Below, in pieces: positions 1 to 9,700 of a stretch of 21,499 nucleotides of DNA; the stretch's first letter is position 1, and every line of letters begins with the position of its first letter. The translations under genes and the position numbers were made by a program. The notes below the pieces were generated by a model. It ran no database searches, was not told the DNA's origin, and saw only the letters and a list, made by a program, of their open reading frames with translations. Origin of the DNA: Intoshia linei (Eukaryota > Orthonectida > Rhopaluridae); contig LWCA01000642.1 of NCBI GenBank assembly GCA_001642005.1, positions 1 through 21,499 on the forward strand, in the 5' to 3' direction.

Positions 1-426
1 TCTCAAAGGGCCAGTGTTATTACCATAACACTCCGATACCCCAGTACACATTTCAGTAATCATCGGTTTTTTTCCTATATCCGTGAAAACGTTGGTCACA
101 CCGAACTCGAGGCGATGTTGCTTGATATATAGCGTACAATTGTAATCATATAAAAATTTCATCCCTAATATAAATTTAATATCATTACAGCATTCAGGTA
201 ACACATAAAAACTTACAGGAAGAATTTTGCCTTCTACCGTTATCTCTAATATAACGGTTCCTTGACAAATAACTTTTCCTGCTCCTACACTTTCCACGGT
301 TAGCAGTTCTCTCGCTATTAATTTATTGGTGATCACTTTCTGGCTAACAAAGTTAAGCTCAGACCCACTATCAACCAAAAATTTGTGACGGAAATTATGA
401 TAAAAAAATGGTACCGTAAACAGCAT
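1..426 (-). CDS. Retropepsin-like aspartic protease ORF of an LTR-retrotransposon type, partial (runs off left edge)
   Basis: The minus strand is open from an ATG at 426 to the window edge (142 codons, no stop). About 20 residues in comes the catalytic motif of retroviral-type aspartic proteases, LVDSGSELNFVS; D-S-G is the active-site triad, each subunit of the dimer giving one Asp. About 70 residues later comes the second family signature, hydrophobic residues followed by ILGMKFLYDYNC, the counterpart of the ILGxDFL segment that precedes the last helix of retropepsins. An in-frame TAA lies four codons upstream of the ATG (AAG TAA CGA AGA ATG), so the protease is not fused to an upstream gag in this copy. 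I see no gag, zinc knuckle or LTR between 427 and 682. What follows (reverse transcriptase, RNase H, integrase) would lie outside the window. It is most likely a 5'-truncated Ty3/Gypsy-like element; a domesticated retropepsin is the alternative. Superfamily is uncertain, protease identity fairly sure. Confidence 0.75.
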   Translation of the reverse strand, partial: MLFTVPFFYHNFRHKFLVDSGSELNFVSQKVITNKLIARELLTVESVGAGKVICQGTVILEITVEGKILPVSFYVLPECCNDIKFILGMKFLYDYNCTLYIKQHRLEFGVTNVFTDIGKKPMITEMCTGVSECYGNNTGPLR

Positions 427-682
427 TCTTCGTTACTTTAAATCAAACGGCAGTTTGGCAAACAAAAAACTCGTATTGATAATTTATATATTGTGACGAT
501 TATCAGAATAAACAATAATTAGAAAGAAGATTTTAGTAAAGCTTGACAAATATATAAATTAGTTCGAAGTGATCTTTAATTCCTTCGTCATCCCATAGTG
601 ATGTAATCGCTACAAACTCAATATTAATTATACAAACATTGTAAAAAAAACATAAATGAAAATGTATTATTAATTTAAAATT
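427..682. other. Spacer between retrotransposon ORF and STRAP 3' end
   Basis: This is 256 bp of AT-rich DNA with no open frame of note. It must hold the STRAP 3' UTR. I found no canonical AATAAA for STRAP close to the stop (minus strand), so its polyadenylation signal is probably a variant hexamer. No LTR end or target-site duplication for the retropepsin element could be recognised. Confidence 0.5.
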
Positions 683-2445
683 TTACGACAACTGAAACAT
701 AGTAGACTCTAATTTAGGTCTATAATAACTAGAAAATTTGTTGTGTGATTCTACTTTCCATAGTCCGTAATTTTCTCCAGGATTATTTTGCCATAATTTA
801 ACCATTCCGTCATTACTACCACTAGCAATTACGTGACCTAATAATTATAATCAAAAATACATTATTTTATGCATATCACGTATACATTTTTAACCTTCTT
901 AAAGTTACTATAATATGTTCCAAATCAAATTGTACTGATCACAATGATACGATTAAATACTTACTTTGAAAAAATAGGATCAAACGGCATATTTCTAGTT
1001 CATTATTTAAATGAGTGGTTCCCGTTTGGGGTCCCTAGACATGTATGATTCAAATAAAATATAAAAAAAATTTACTTAAACCACAAAATAAAAAATCATA
1101 ATGCTGGTAATTTTATGCTGATTAACATATTAAAATTAATTTTTGGCCTCCTTAATTATAATGTTACCTTGGTGAGAATGATATGATCAAATAAAAATAA
1201 TAATTATCATTACTTTGGATTTATGTTAAATTTTAACTATTATATATAATAATGTATTATTATTATATTTACAATAATATTATCATATTGAAAGTGAAAT
1301 AGTGTAGTTTTCAATGAATGCTTACACGCTTGTATTGCAGATGAATTGCAATAATCACAAAAGTAAATAATTGACGTCATGTCACTTGGCCCAAGTGAAT
1401 ACATAGTTACAATTATTAGCTTAATACATTTCAATAAATAAATCACATTAGTGAGGAATTAACATTTAAAACGAGTGAAAACAAAACAAACCATCTGGAG
1501 AAAATTCACAGCACGTGACTTCGGTAGTATGCCCCATAATACATTCAATACGACCTTCCTGTTTTAAAAATATCTTGTAAAGATTTTTAAGATCTGTGCC
1601 ACAAATGAGATACTCGGCTTGAGAATCAATACATATGCAATTTATATTTGGACTTAAATGTCCACTTGAACTTGGAACGGAATATGAAGAAATTTTTTTC
1701 ATACCCTTCAGATTTAATAATTCTACATCACAATTATTTAGAGTGGCCATAATATTTTTATCCAAATTGTAAGCAATTTTACAAGACGTTTGATACTTCC
1801 AACATTCAATTTCCTTCATGGTTTTCAAACTCCAAATGCGAACAGTCTCATTTGAACAAGAAAACAACAAGTCGACACAAGATGAATCTGGTGTAAGATT
1901 GTTATAATTTGATATCCATTTCACATTATTGACGTAATCTTTGTGGTCAAAGGTTTTAATAGTTTTACCAGATTTTGAGTCATAGATGTAAATGCATTCA
2001 TTTTTTGCTGAGGCTGCGACAATATCGTTTTTAACATCACATACATTAAAATAACTCTAAATTATGTGTACATTTCATGTTTAATTTAATTTTTAATATA
2101 CTTTTTTGCATTTTAATGTGTTTGACAATTTAAATGATTTGTTATCATAAATTTTCAAGGTACTGTCGCCATCGCATACATACACGTAACGGCCACTTTT
2201 GTTTAACTTTGCAGACCATACAGGATATTTATTGACATAACTATGTATCCAGTCTCCAGTTTTTCCATTTCGCAGAAATGTTCTGATTAGATTAAATTAC
2301 ACTTTATATTGTAAACTACAAACCTTCCATCCATCGACGAAGAAACCATCAGAGGATTTACTTTATCTCCATTAAAACTAATGTCGGTTACACTTTTTAT
2401 ATGACCGCTGCAATTTACAGGCAAATAAAAATCAGAAAAAAACAT
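683..2445 (-). CDS. STRAP: STRAP / unrip, seven-blade WD40 protein (4 exons, 340 aa)
   Basis: Serine/threonine kinase receptor-associated protein is a WD40 propeller that binds the SMN complex in the cytoplasm (snRNP assembly) and modulates TGF-beta signalling. Exons on the minus strand: 2445-2324, 2282-2102, 2056-1492, 837-683; all introns are GT-AG and phases match (2, 0, 1), giving 340 aa against 350 in human. Diagnostic matches to STRAP from memory of the family: LPVNCSGHIKSV near residues 8-19 (human TPLTCSGHTRPV), MDGRTFLRNGKTGDW near 38-52 (human KDGKPMLRQGDTGDW), GHTTEVTCCEFSPDG at the exon 3 end, and GSNDGMVKLWQ followed by YGLWK in the last blade. The C-terminal tail after YGLWK is only about 23 residues, roughly half the human tail, and lacks its acidic stretch. 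Start chosen at 2445 because PVNCSGH aligns without a gap; an upstream in-frame ATG at 2469 would add 8 hydrophobic residues. Introns are 41, 45 and 654 nt. Lies 88 nt downstream of PPP4C on the same strand. Confidence 0.92.
838..1491 (-). other. STRAP intron 3, with a possible repeat fragment
   Basis: This 654-nt intron lies between the STRAP exons ending at 1492 and starting at 837. The stretch near 1000-1060 contains 'atttaaatgagtggttccc', closely matching 15197-15216 and less closely 20581-20602 in copies of the interspersed family described below. It is therefore probably a short diverged repeat fragment. The rest is AT-rich with no supported coding content; a 68-codon minus-strand frame at 1240-1446 has no homology I recognise. 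Confidence 0.5.
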
Positions 2446-2511
2446 AATTATAATTAACGCACAATACAAAGTAATTTGGATACATCAAAACAATCGAATC
2501 AGATTGAATCA

Positions 2512-2517
2512 TTTATT
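2512..2517 (-). terminator. AATAAA polyadenylation signal of PPP4C
   Basis: TTTATT on the plus strand reads AATAAA on the minus strand, 17 nt after the PPP4C stop codon (2534-2536). It is the only canonical hexamer in the 88-nt gap before the STRAP ATG at 2445. Cleavage 10-30 nt beyond it would leave only some 40-55 nt for any STRAP 5' UTR and promoter, which is why the pair looks operon-like. Confidence 0.6.
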
Positions 2518-2533
2518 TACACATGTTTATATT

Positions 2534-5500
2534 TTATAAAAAGTATTCAGCCTGTGGCTTTTTGGGTAAGACTGCTCGATTTTCCTAAAGTAATGAGTAT
2601 AATGAATTGAAATAAAATTACTTGAGGTGCAGCTTCGAAAACTGAAAAATCTTGTTTTAAATTATCATCAAGTTTCAAAATGGCGGCAACGTTTCCACAT
2701 CTAAATTATATTGATTTAAGTAAAACATGCCTTACCGATAACAATAATTTGGTGCAGACCAGACAGTCAAAACCTTATTGGCGAAGTTCCATTTGTAACC
2801 TTCCATTACCAACTGATGAGCTCTAACGATTAGTTCAGTATTATTAGTTTCATTAAATTCAGTAGCTACGTCACTACCAAAAAGATAACCAGCTCCACGT
2901 GGACTCACACCCCAACCATTCTGAATATCTAATGGGAATGATTTCGAACAATGTTTAAATTACCTTCAGGATCTGACCACAATAAATCGCACATTGGTCC
3001 ATCGTGTGGTACTTCCTAAAAATTAAGATGAAGTGGTATATTTTTCAAGTAGTTCTAGGTTAACAGGATATTTTAGATCGTTAGGTATATTTTTACCAAA
3101 CCATGAAAAAAAACTTAAGTTTTTTTTGACAATACCAAAAGTGTATATTTGAATGTAAAATACAAAAATATTTAAAATCATCAATAGAGACAGGTAAAAA
3201 CGATATGATTTTGGAAAATATTTATATTATACCTGTTTACGATCTAATGCACGAATTTGGTCTAGAGTTTGGATTGAAGGAGATAAACCGCCATGTACAC
3301 AAAAAATCTAAAACGATATGATAATTAAATAACACCATACTTAAACGTAGATACATTCATTCAACATATTTCTTGACAGAGTAATACACATCCTTACTTA
3401 TATAATATTCTACGAAATATTTGTTTGTGTGTCACTTTATTTCAATAACTGATAGTCTTAGAATTTTATAAAGTTCACATTTCAATTAAATTTTTTTCCG
3501 GAGATATAATAAGATGAATTTCAACCTTCCAAACTCACATTTTACGGGTCAAAAACGCCAATTGTTTTGTTTTGTTTGCCTAAAATTTGAAAAAATTACA
3601 GGTGGTACAGTTGTTTCCTGTTAACACACACAAAAAATTCAATCCGAATAAGTGACGACTTCACGGTCAAAAAAGCAATTTATTATTCATATATTTTTTT
3701 TAGAGCAGAGTTAGGTGCTGTGATGTGCGCAGTACATAACAGTCAACCTATTACAATATAATAATAAACAAAAATTTAAAAAAAATTTTTTAAATATTTT
3801 AAGTGGCGGTACACCATTATATAACAGGCGCCATAGTTACAAAATCAGTGAATATTAGTTCAGGGTTTCTTAACCATTTTTAAATTAGCACCGACCACCC
3901 AATCAATTATTTCTAGCGTTGATATCATAAAATTTCGTAAAAATCGTATTTTATTGACATTTTTTAAAAACCACCCTAGCAATATCGATAAATAGTATCA
4001 AGGAACATAGAAGCTGTATTTGATCGTTAAAGTAAAAAATTAATTATATATATATAAAACAATTAATTTTATTTTTTAGTCAAAATTTAAAAAATAAAAA
4101 TATCTTTTCTAGCACCCGAATAAAGAAATTCTGCGCTAGATAATGACATACTTACGCGATTATCAATTTTGGCTGATAAACTGAGGTAATCGAAAACGTC
4201 TGTACAAGCTCTCCATACATTGATAGAACCGTATTTTCGTATACATTCGTCATAAAATCCGTAAACTTGAGTAATTTGTCTACTTTCGTGATTTCCTCTT
4301 ATTAACGTGATTCTATCAGGATATCTAACCTAAAAAAATAATAAACAATTACATTCTAATCCTTTATTTATATAACATTTAAAATAAACATGGAAATAAA
4401 AATTTTTTCGGAACAAACATTTTATTGTGATGTAGGGCAAAGCTTAAAATCAAAAAGGGTCCACATGCAATATTGGTATTTCTAATAAAAATAAGGGGAC
4501 ACCCTAACCAATAAATATTAACTGGTAGAAATCTTTAAATTCATTTGACAGTACAAATATTTTTCCCAGTATAATAGCTGTCGCGCATTGTTAACTCACA
4601 AAAGACAAATTTGTAACTAAAAAAAAAATTAGTAGTAAACGTAAATTTTTCGTTTACGGTAGGTAAAACATAGTAAAACCATACTATGCAAATGAAACTA
4701 CATTTTTAATACTTATTTAACAATATATTTACATTTTTAACATAACAACGAAAATTATTAACTTTTCTATAATGGAAATTGTTGTAACAACTCAATATTA
4801 CTGTCCACTGTAGACAGGTTTTACTGTACATTAATAGTATTAATAGCAGAAACTAAAATCAATCTATATACAACTTTTCAAACGTTCATAACATACACTA
4901 AAAAAGTAATATCGGTTTCCTCATCCTATTTTCAATTGGTATTAATATTATCAACCGTATAGCCCCCACCAAACAAATTAAAAATGATGGAAACCGCAGT
5001 GAACAATTCATATGAATAAAAAAAAATAATACTTTTAAAGCTAATAATAGTAGAAAAGTTTCAACACTATAATATCCTCTATCCACAAAATCGCCCAAAA
5101 ATAGATATTTGTTATCTGGAATGTTGCCACCAACACCAAAAAGTTCTAATAAATCGTAAAATTGTCCGTGAATATCACCGCAAACCTATAATTACAACAT
5201 ACAGTCTAACCTCTATGTACAACAATAATAAACGCAAAATGTAAAATTTTTGGAGGATTAATAATTTAAAATTTTGGTGATTTAATTTACATTTTTAGAA
5301 ATTGTGTAGAATCTTAAAATATATTTGAAAATCATTATAATTAAGTTTATTTACATTAATTTATGTTTTTAAAAATTATAGAACTTTTTTATACAAAAGT
5401 CAAATAGTATATTTTTATTTTTTTTTATTCATTATTTAAAAACTTCTAAAAGTAATGAATGTATAAAAAATTTATTATATATTTCAATTTTGACTAAAAT

Positions 5501-6077
5501 TCGTTCATTATATAGAGGTTAGACTACAATAAAATACATTAAAAATAAATGATAATAGTAATAAAATAATATAATACGTATTACATACAATCTCATACCA
5601 TACGTTTTATGTTTATTCTCTAGAATTTACCAAATATTAGGTCATTACCGTGCATAAACATGTGAAAAACCAAAAAAATTAGTGTAGCTAATAAAAAACA
5701 GAAAGAAGTAAAATTTTTTCAAAAAACACAACACAATTATAATCAATTCAGTATAACATTTTGACTTAAATGAACATTATAAACAAAATTTTGAAAATTA
5801 AAAACAGACATCTACTCTAATTATCACTCAAAACATGATTAAATTTAAATCGACTCTAAAAACGAAAAAACTTACAATAACGGGTCCAGAAATATCTTGC
5901 ACATTACTTTCTTCAATCAACAATTCCCTAGCCTTTTTACACAAAGTTTTAACTTCATTTTCAGTAATAGTTTCACATCGACGTAATTCTTCAATTTGAC
6001 TAAAAAACAACGCTATAAAAACAAAAAAAATATGCAAATATAAAAAATTCCAAAATAAACCGATCCAAGTCGTTCAT
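2534..6077 (-). CDS. PPP4C: Protein phosphatase 4 catalytic subunit (9 exons, 305 aa)
   Basis: PP4 is a PP2A-like metal-dependent Ser/Thr phosphatase acting in centrosome function, DNA-damage recovery and SMN-complex biology. Minus-strand exons: 6077-6061, 5999-5876, 5185-5033, 4329-4156, 3307-3233, 3015-2964, 2928-2736, 2700-2622, 2584-2534; every junction is GT-AG and phase-consistent, giving 305 aa (human 307). Catalytic motifs: GDIHG (D51, H53), GDFVDRG (D79), RGNHE (N111, H112), CVHGG (H161) and RAHQ (H236). PP4 rather than PP2A or PP6 is supported by the start [14 protein letters not shown], by [35 protein letters not shown] and [10 protein letters not shown], and by the end [10 protein letters not shown]. 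The terminal YFL is the carboxymethylation tail of the PP2A group; PP4 usually has DYFL. The first coding exon is only 17 nt. Introns are 61, 690, 703, 848, 217, 35, 35 and 37 nt, in transcript order. The 848-nt intron carries an interspersed repeat and a possible hAT-like insertion. Confidence 0.96.
3390..3750 (-). repeat. Interspersed repeat copy 1 (in PPP4C intron 5)
   Basis: On the minus strand this begins 'taggttgactgttatgtact' and passes through 'gcttttttgaccgtgaag', 'ttttttgtgtgtgttaacag' and 'tttttgacccgtaaaatgtg'. It ends near 'tatataagtaaggat'. The same blocks, in the same order, occur at 15067-15818, 20456-20860 and (inverted like this one) 12867-13320. It has no coding capacity and looks like a non-autonomous element. 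It accounts for over a third of the PPP4C intron it occupies. Confidence 0.75.
3862..4133. mobile_element. Possible short hAT-like non-autonomous element
   Basis: The left end reads 'cagggtttcttaacc', with further matches to 'attagcacc'. The right end, read on the opposite strand, is 'cagaatttctttattcgggtgctag'. Imperfect terminal repeats starting CAG with TTCTTAACC are typical of hAT elements. The flanks do not give a clean 8-bp target duplication, so the assignment is tentative. It lies in PPP4C intron 5 just upstream (plus-strand sense) of the exon at 4156. Confidence 0.35.
4330..5032 (-). other. PPP4C intron 4, no further features seen
   Basis: This is a 703-nt AT-rich intron. A motif 'ggacaccctaa' near 4496-4507 resembles the TTAGGGTGTC ends of the foldback element at 12322-12721, so a mobile-element end may be present, but no partner end was found. 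Nothing else is supportable. Confidence 0.4.
5186..5875 (-). other. PPP4C intron 2, no further features seen
   Basis: This 690-nt intron is very AT rich, with homopolymer runs. 'tctaacctctatgta' near 5206-5220 and 'tatagaggttagacta' near 5512-5527 form a short inverted pair about 320 bp apart, which may mark a small insertion. No coding or RNA feature was seen. Confidence 0.4.
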
Positions 6078-6791
6078 AAATGTTTAAAATGTAATATTTT
6101 TTTAATTAAAATTTAACCATAAAAATTTTAATAATTGAATAATTCGAACTTGTAATAAAATAAATTATTTATCAAAAATCACCAAAACGACATGATTTTG
6201 AAAGTGAAAAATGAATTAAGAAATATATAAATTTATGTTAATGACTATAATATAATTCATGTTCAATCATTGATTCATTCATAAATGCATACATTTATAT
6301 AATAAAAGATAAATTAAAAAATTCACTTAGACGACAGACAGTCTATGGATAATCCAAGTTCACAAAACAAATATAAATTAATTCTACAGATGAAAATTGA
6401 CGCAGTTTAAATACAATGTGCGTGTTTCACACTAATCATTACGCACTTGTACTAAATTTAAATCTCCAATAAATTAGATCAATTGAACGATTTACGAAAA
6501 AATTAGCACTAGTTTGAGAAACAATCCAAGAATAATTCCTCAATAAATATATCTTTAAAATAAATTAAACTTATTTGAATACACGTGATTTTTATTGTCA
6601 AATTTGTGAAAAATATATTCTTGTAAACATACGATTTATCAAATTTACAAGGTAACAGACAGTATATTGTGTATCTACGTGGTATTCGAGCACACTGTGT
6701 GACCTTTGTATTTTCAAGTCTACTCTGCCATCATGACAGAAATTATCGATTGAATTTTATACATTTGCCGAGTATTTACACTTCATTTATA
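6078..6791. promoter_or_regulatory. Divergent intergenic region between PPP4C and the plus-strand gene at 6792
   Basis: This 714-bp region must supply the upstream sequences of both PPP4C (minus, ATG at 6077) and the unrecognised gene (plus, ATG at 6792), so it is an inferred bidirectional promoter. It is AT rich; an E-box-like CACGTG lies near 6582-6587. No confident TATA box or initiator can be picked out of the AT background. A short upstream ORF lies at 6733-6753. Confidence 0.45.
6733..6753 (+). CDS. Upstream ORF (6 codons) before the gene at 6792
   Basis: ATG ACA GAA ATT ATC GAT TGA encodes MTEIID and stops 38 nt before the main ATG at 6792. If it is inside the 5' leader it could lower translation of the downstream ORF. 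The transcript start is unknown, so this is inference only. Confidence 0.3.
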   Translation: MTEIID

Positions 6792-9700
6792 ATGCCATGT
6801 ATGAAGCAAATTCCTAAAGAAGGGTATCAAAATAATTTACAAGGTTCTAGTTTTAAGGATTATACCAATATACCAAATTCTATGGAAAAATTAAATTCCA
6901 TTTCACTTTCCAACATTAATCTTGATCAAATTAACAAGAAACTTTTTTTGTCTGAAATGAAGGAAAAGTGTAGCAAGTCTGATGTTATGAAAAGAAAATG
7001 TTTGAATCAAAAAACGTATACTGAAAACTCTAAAAAAATTACCCAGCGCCTTTTTTCGTGTGACGTCAAAGTTAAACCCAAAATAGAACAAGATAAATGT
7101 CAATATTCACTTAGGAGTAAACGTGTTAAATTTAGTGAAGCTTGTGTTAAGGTTGATGCTAAAATTGACATTAAAAATGATACCAAATTTAAAGTTAAAA
7201 TTGATACCAAAGATTTATCACATGAACCTTATGTTAAAAAAATAAAACTTGAATCCACCTATTTACTTAACAAAAAAATTATCAACACGTAATTGGTTTG
7301 TTTATTTAATTGATTTTGTTTTTTTAGCCAATTTAACAATGAAAAGTTACAATTCGCCAATATTTATCAGTATAGTTTCGCAAATTTATTTTTTTTATTT
7401 TGTCATTTTTAGTTTTTCCGTTTTTTAAACTCTATATTTTTAGACGAAATACATGGATTGATTTCAGAATAATGGAAAGGACTTTTAATGTCAATTGCTT
7501 TTTGATTGATATGCATAGAAGTATATATCAAAACAAAATCAAAGAAACCTGTAACATCAAACAATTGTTATCTCGTAGTGACGATATTCACTCAAATTTT
7601 TCTAGTATTTTTTATTTTTACTCCAACATTTGAAAAATATTGGCTGATAATATATTAAAAATTATTTTTCACTGGGAATGCGTAGATTACTGAGGTTGAA
7701 ATTTTGTATTTGTATCAACTGGAGGAAGTTGTATCAGAATAATATATTTTTTGATTATTGGACCGTTTATTATTTTAAATTTTTTGTTTTAATAAAATAG
7801 TTTCGAAATGAAAAAAATGAATATTAAAATGCTTTTTTGACCATGAAATTGACTTAATCAGATTGAATTTTTTGTGTGTGTTAACTAGATATAACTGTAT
7901 CATCTGTAATTTTTTTGAAAATATATGGCTGTTTTTATTTTTTAAGAAAAGGGTAATCTATATATGTGTATGATATCATATCTAACATGACTTATTGCCA
8001 TGCATCGATTGACCAACTACAGTGATCGGATCAGAAGCTTAAACGGTTAGAAATTTTTTTCACAGAATGCCTGGGTCTTTGGCTAACTGCATAACATTTT
8101 ATTTCGTTTTCTATCAGCTTCCTACGAACTGTGATGTTGCTTGCATCTATGGTCCATTGAGTTTTTCATTGGGATAAACTCATTTGAGGTTGAATTTGGT
8201 GTAATCTAATAAGATTTTTGTCGTCGCAGATATCAGATAACCTTCTTCGACCAGTTCTCCCACTTATTTAATTACTTCTATTTTTCCGGATCCGTTTCAG
8301 GGTTTTAGAAATGGTTATTTAGGACCGATCCACTTGTTTGCCAATTTCACGCAATGATTTTCCTTCGTATAATTTTAATATTAAAATTTGATGATTTAAT
8401 TCGGTTTTGAAAAGAATCAGATGAAATCTATAAATTTAATTATGAATTATTTCAAATTTATGATGGCGTTGACGTACTTTTGAATCGTTCATTTGTCAAA
8501 ATTGAATATAATTGTATTTTGTGTTTATTCCAATTAATTTAAAAATAAAGCAAAAACTGAATTTATTTTTTTATTATCTCAACCATATCTATAACTATAA
8601 TGCCATAATTAAAATCAAAATTATAATTACATTTACTAATAAATTGAAAAACATGTAAAATATTTTAAAATATTAGTGTTGACCTAATTTTTAATGTAAC
8701 TGTATATTTTAACATGCTACATTTTTCAGTATTGCACCGTGTTATATATAAATATATTTAAATAATAATTGCAATATTTAGATTTAAGTGACTATGACGC
8801 ATTTCCCACACCACCAATTACTCCAGATACTGGTACATCTACGGAAAAATCTTTAAACAATATCAACCTGACTGAAACTTGCAGTAGATGTAAACCTTAT
8901 ACTGCCAAAAATGTAAAAAAAACTCAATTGTGTTTTTCGGAGGACAATTTTAAATACGAATTAAACGAACAAGTTCCATTGTATTATAAAAATTTATCTT
9001 TCGCGTTACTTGTAAAGAGATTGAATAATTCATATTCCACCCGTAGAAATGGTTTTAAATATTTTTATATTTGTGAAAAATATATTTAGAAAACATCTCT
9101 GATATTTTCAATACATTACTCACACAAATTAAACCTGCCCATGAAACCGTCGAAACCGATATCGAAATTTTAAAGAAACCAATCAAAACATTTATTTTCG
9201 AAAAGTGTGAAATGCCTTGTTTTGGTAATATTTACGTTATATTGTTCATTTGAATTTTTGGACATTGCCATTAGACCAGAGTCGAACCTATCGTGTCCAA
9301 ACTCTTTTCTGAGGTTACCACCGAAAATGTTAGTAACCATTAACGATTCACCATGATGATATATTACCAGATTTAAACGTTAACATTGGTGATGAAAGTG
9401 GTCGATATTATCTTACAAAGCAGTGGAGTATTCTCAGAGTAGAGCCTTGCAACGGTACGAACGAAAAAAAGATTTTTTGTATATGGACGCACGGGTTTAT
9501 CAACTCAAGTTAAAAATTTAAATTTTGTTTATAATTTATTTAAAAATTTTTAATTATTTTTTGCATGGGCGTGATTGTTGTCTGTGTGTAATGGTAATAT
9601 GTCGAAAATAGAGAAAATACTAGTCATACTCATGGATTACGATGTAGAGATCGTAAATAAATAAAAAAATTGGGGCGAATAAGATTTGAAAAATGTCACT

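Noticed and set aside
1240-1446. 68-codon minus-strand open frame within STRAP intron 3
   Set aside because: It is low complexity and AT-driven, lacks homology, and lies inside a well-supported intron.
2813-2820. CTGATGAG, resembling a hammerhead ribozyme core
   Set aside because: It lies opposite PPP4C exon coding sequence, and the matching CGAAA and stems are absent.
6903-7103. 66-codon minus-strand frame opposite exon 1 of the gene at 6792
   Set aside because: It is a shadow of the plus-strand coding frame; its composition mirrors Lys/Asn codons on the other strand.
9279-9290. AGGTTCGACTCT on the minus strand, like a tRNA B box
   Set aside because: No A box, acceptor stem or paired T stem fits around it, so neither a tRNA gene nor a clear tRNA-derived SINE is supported.
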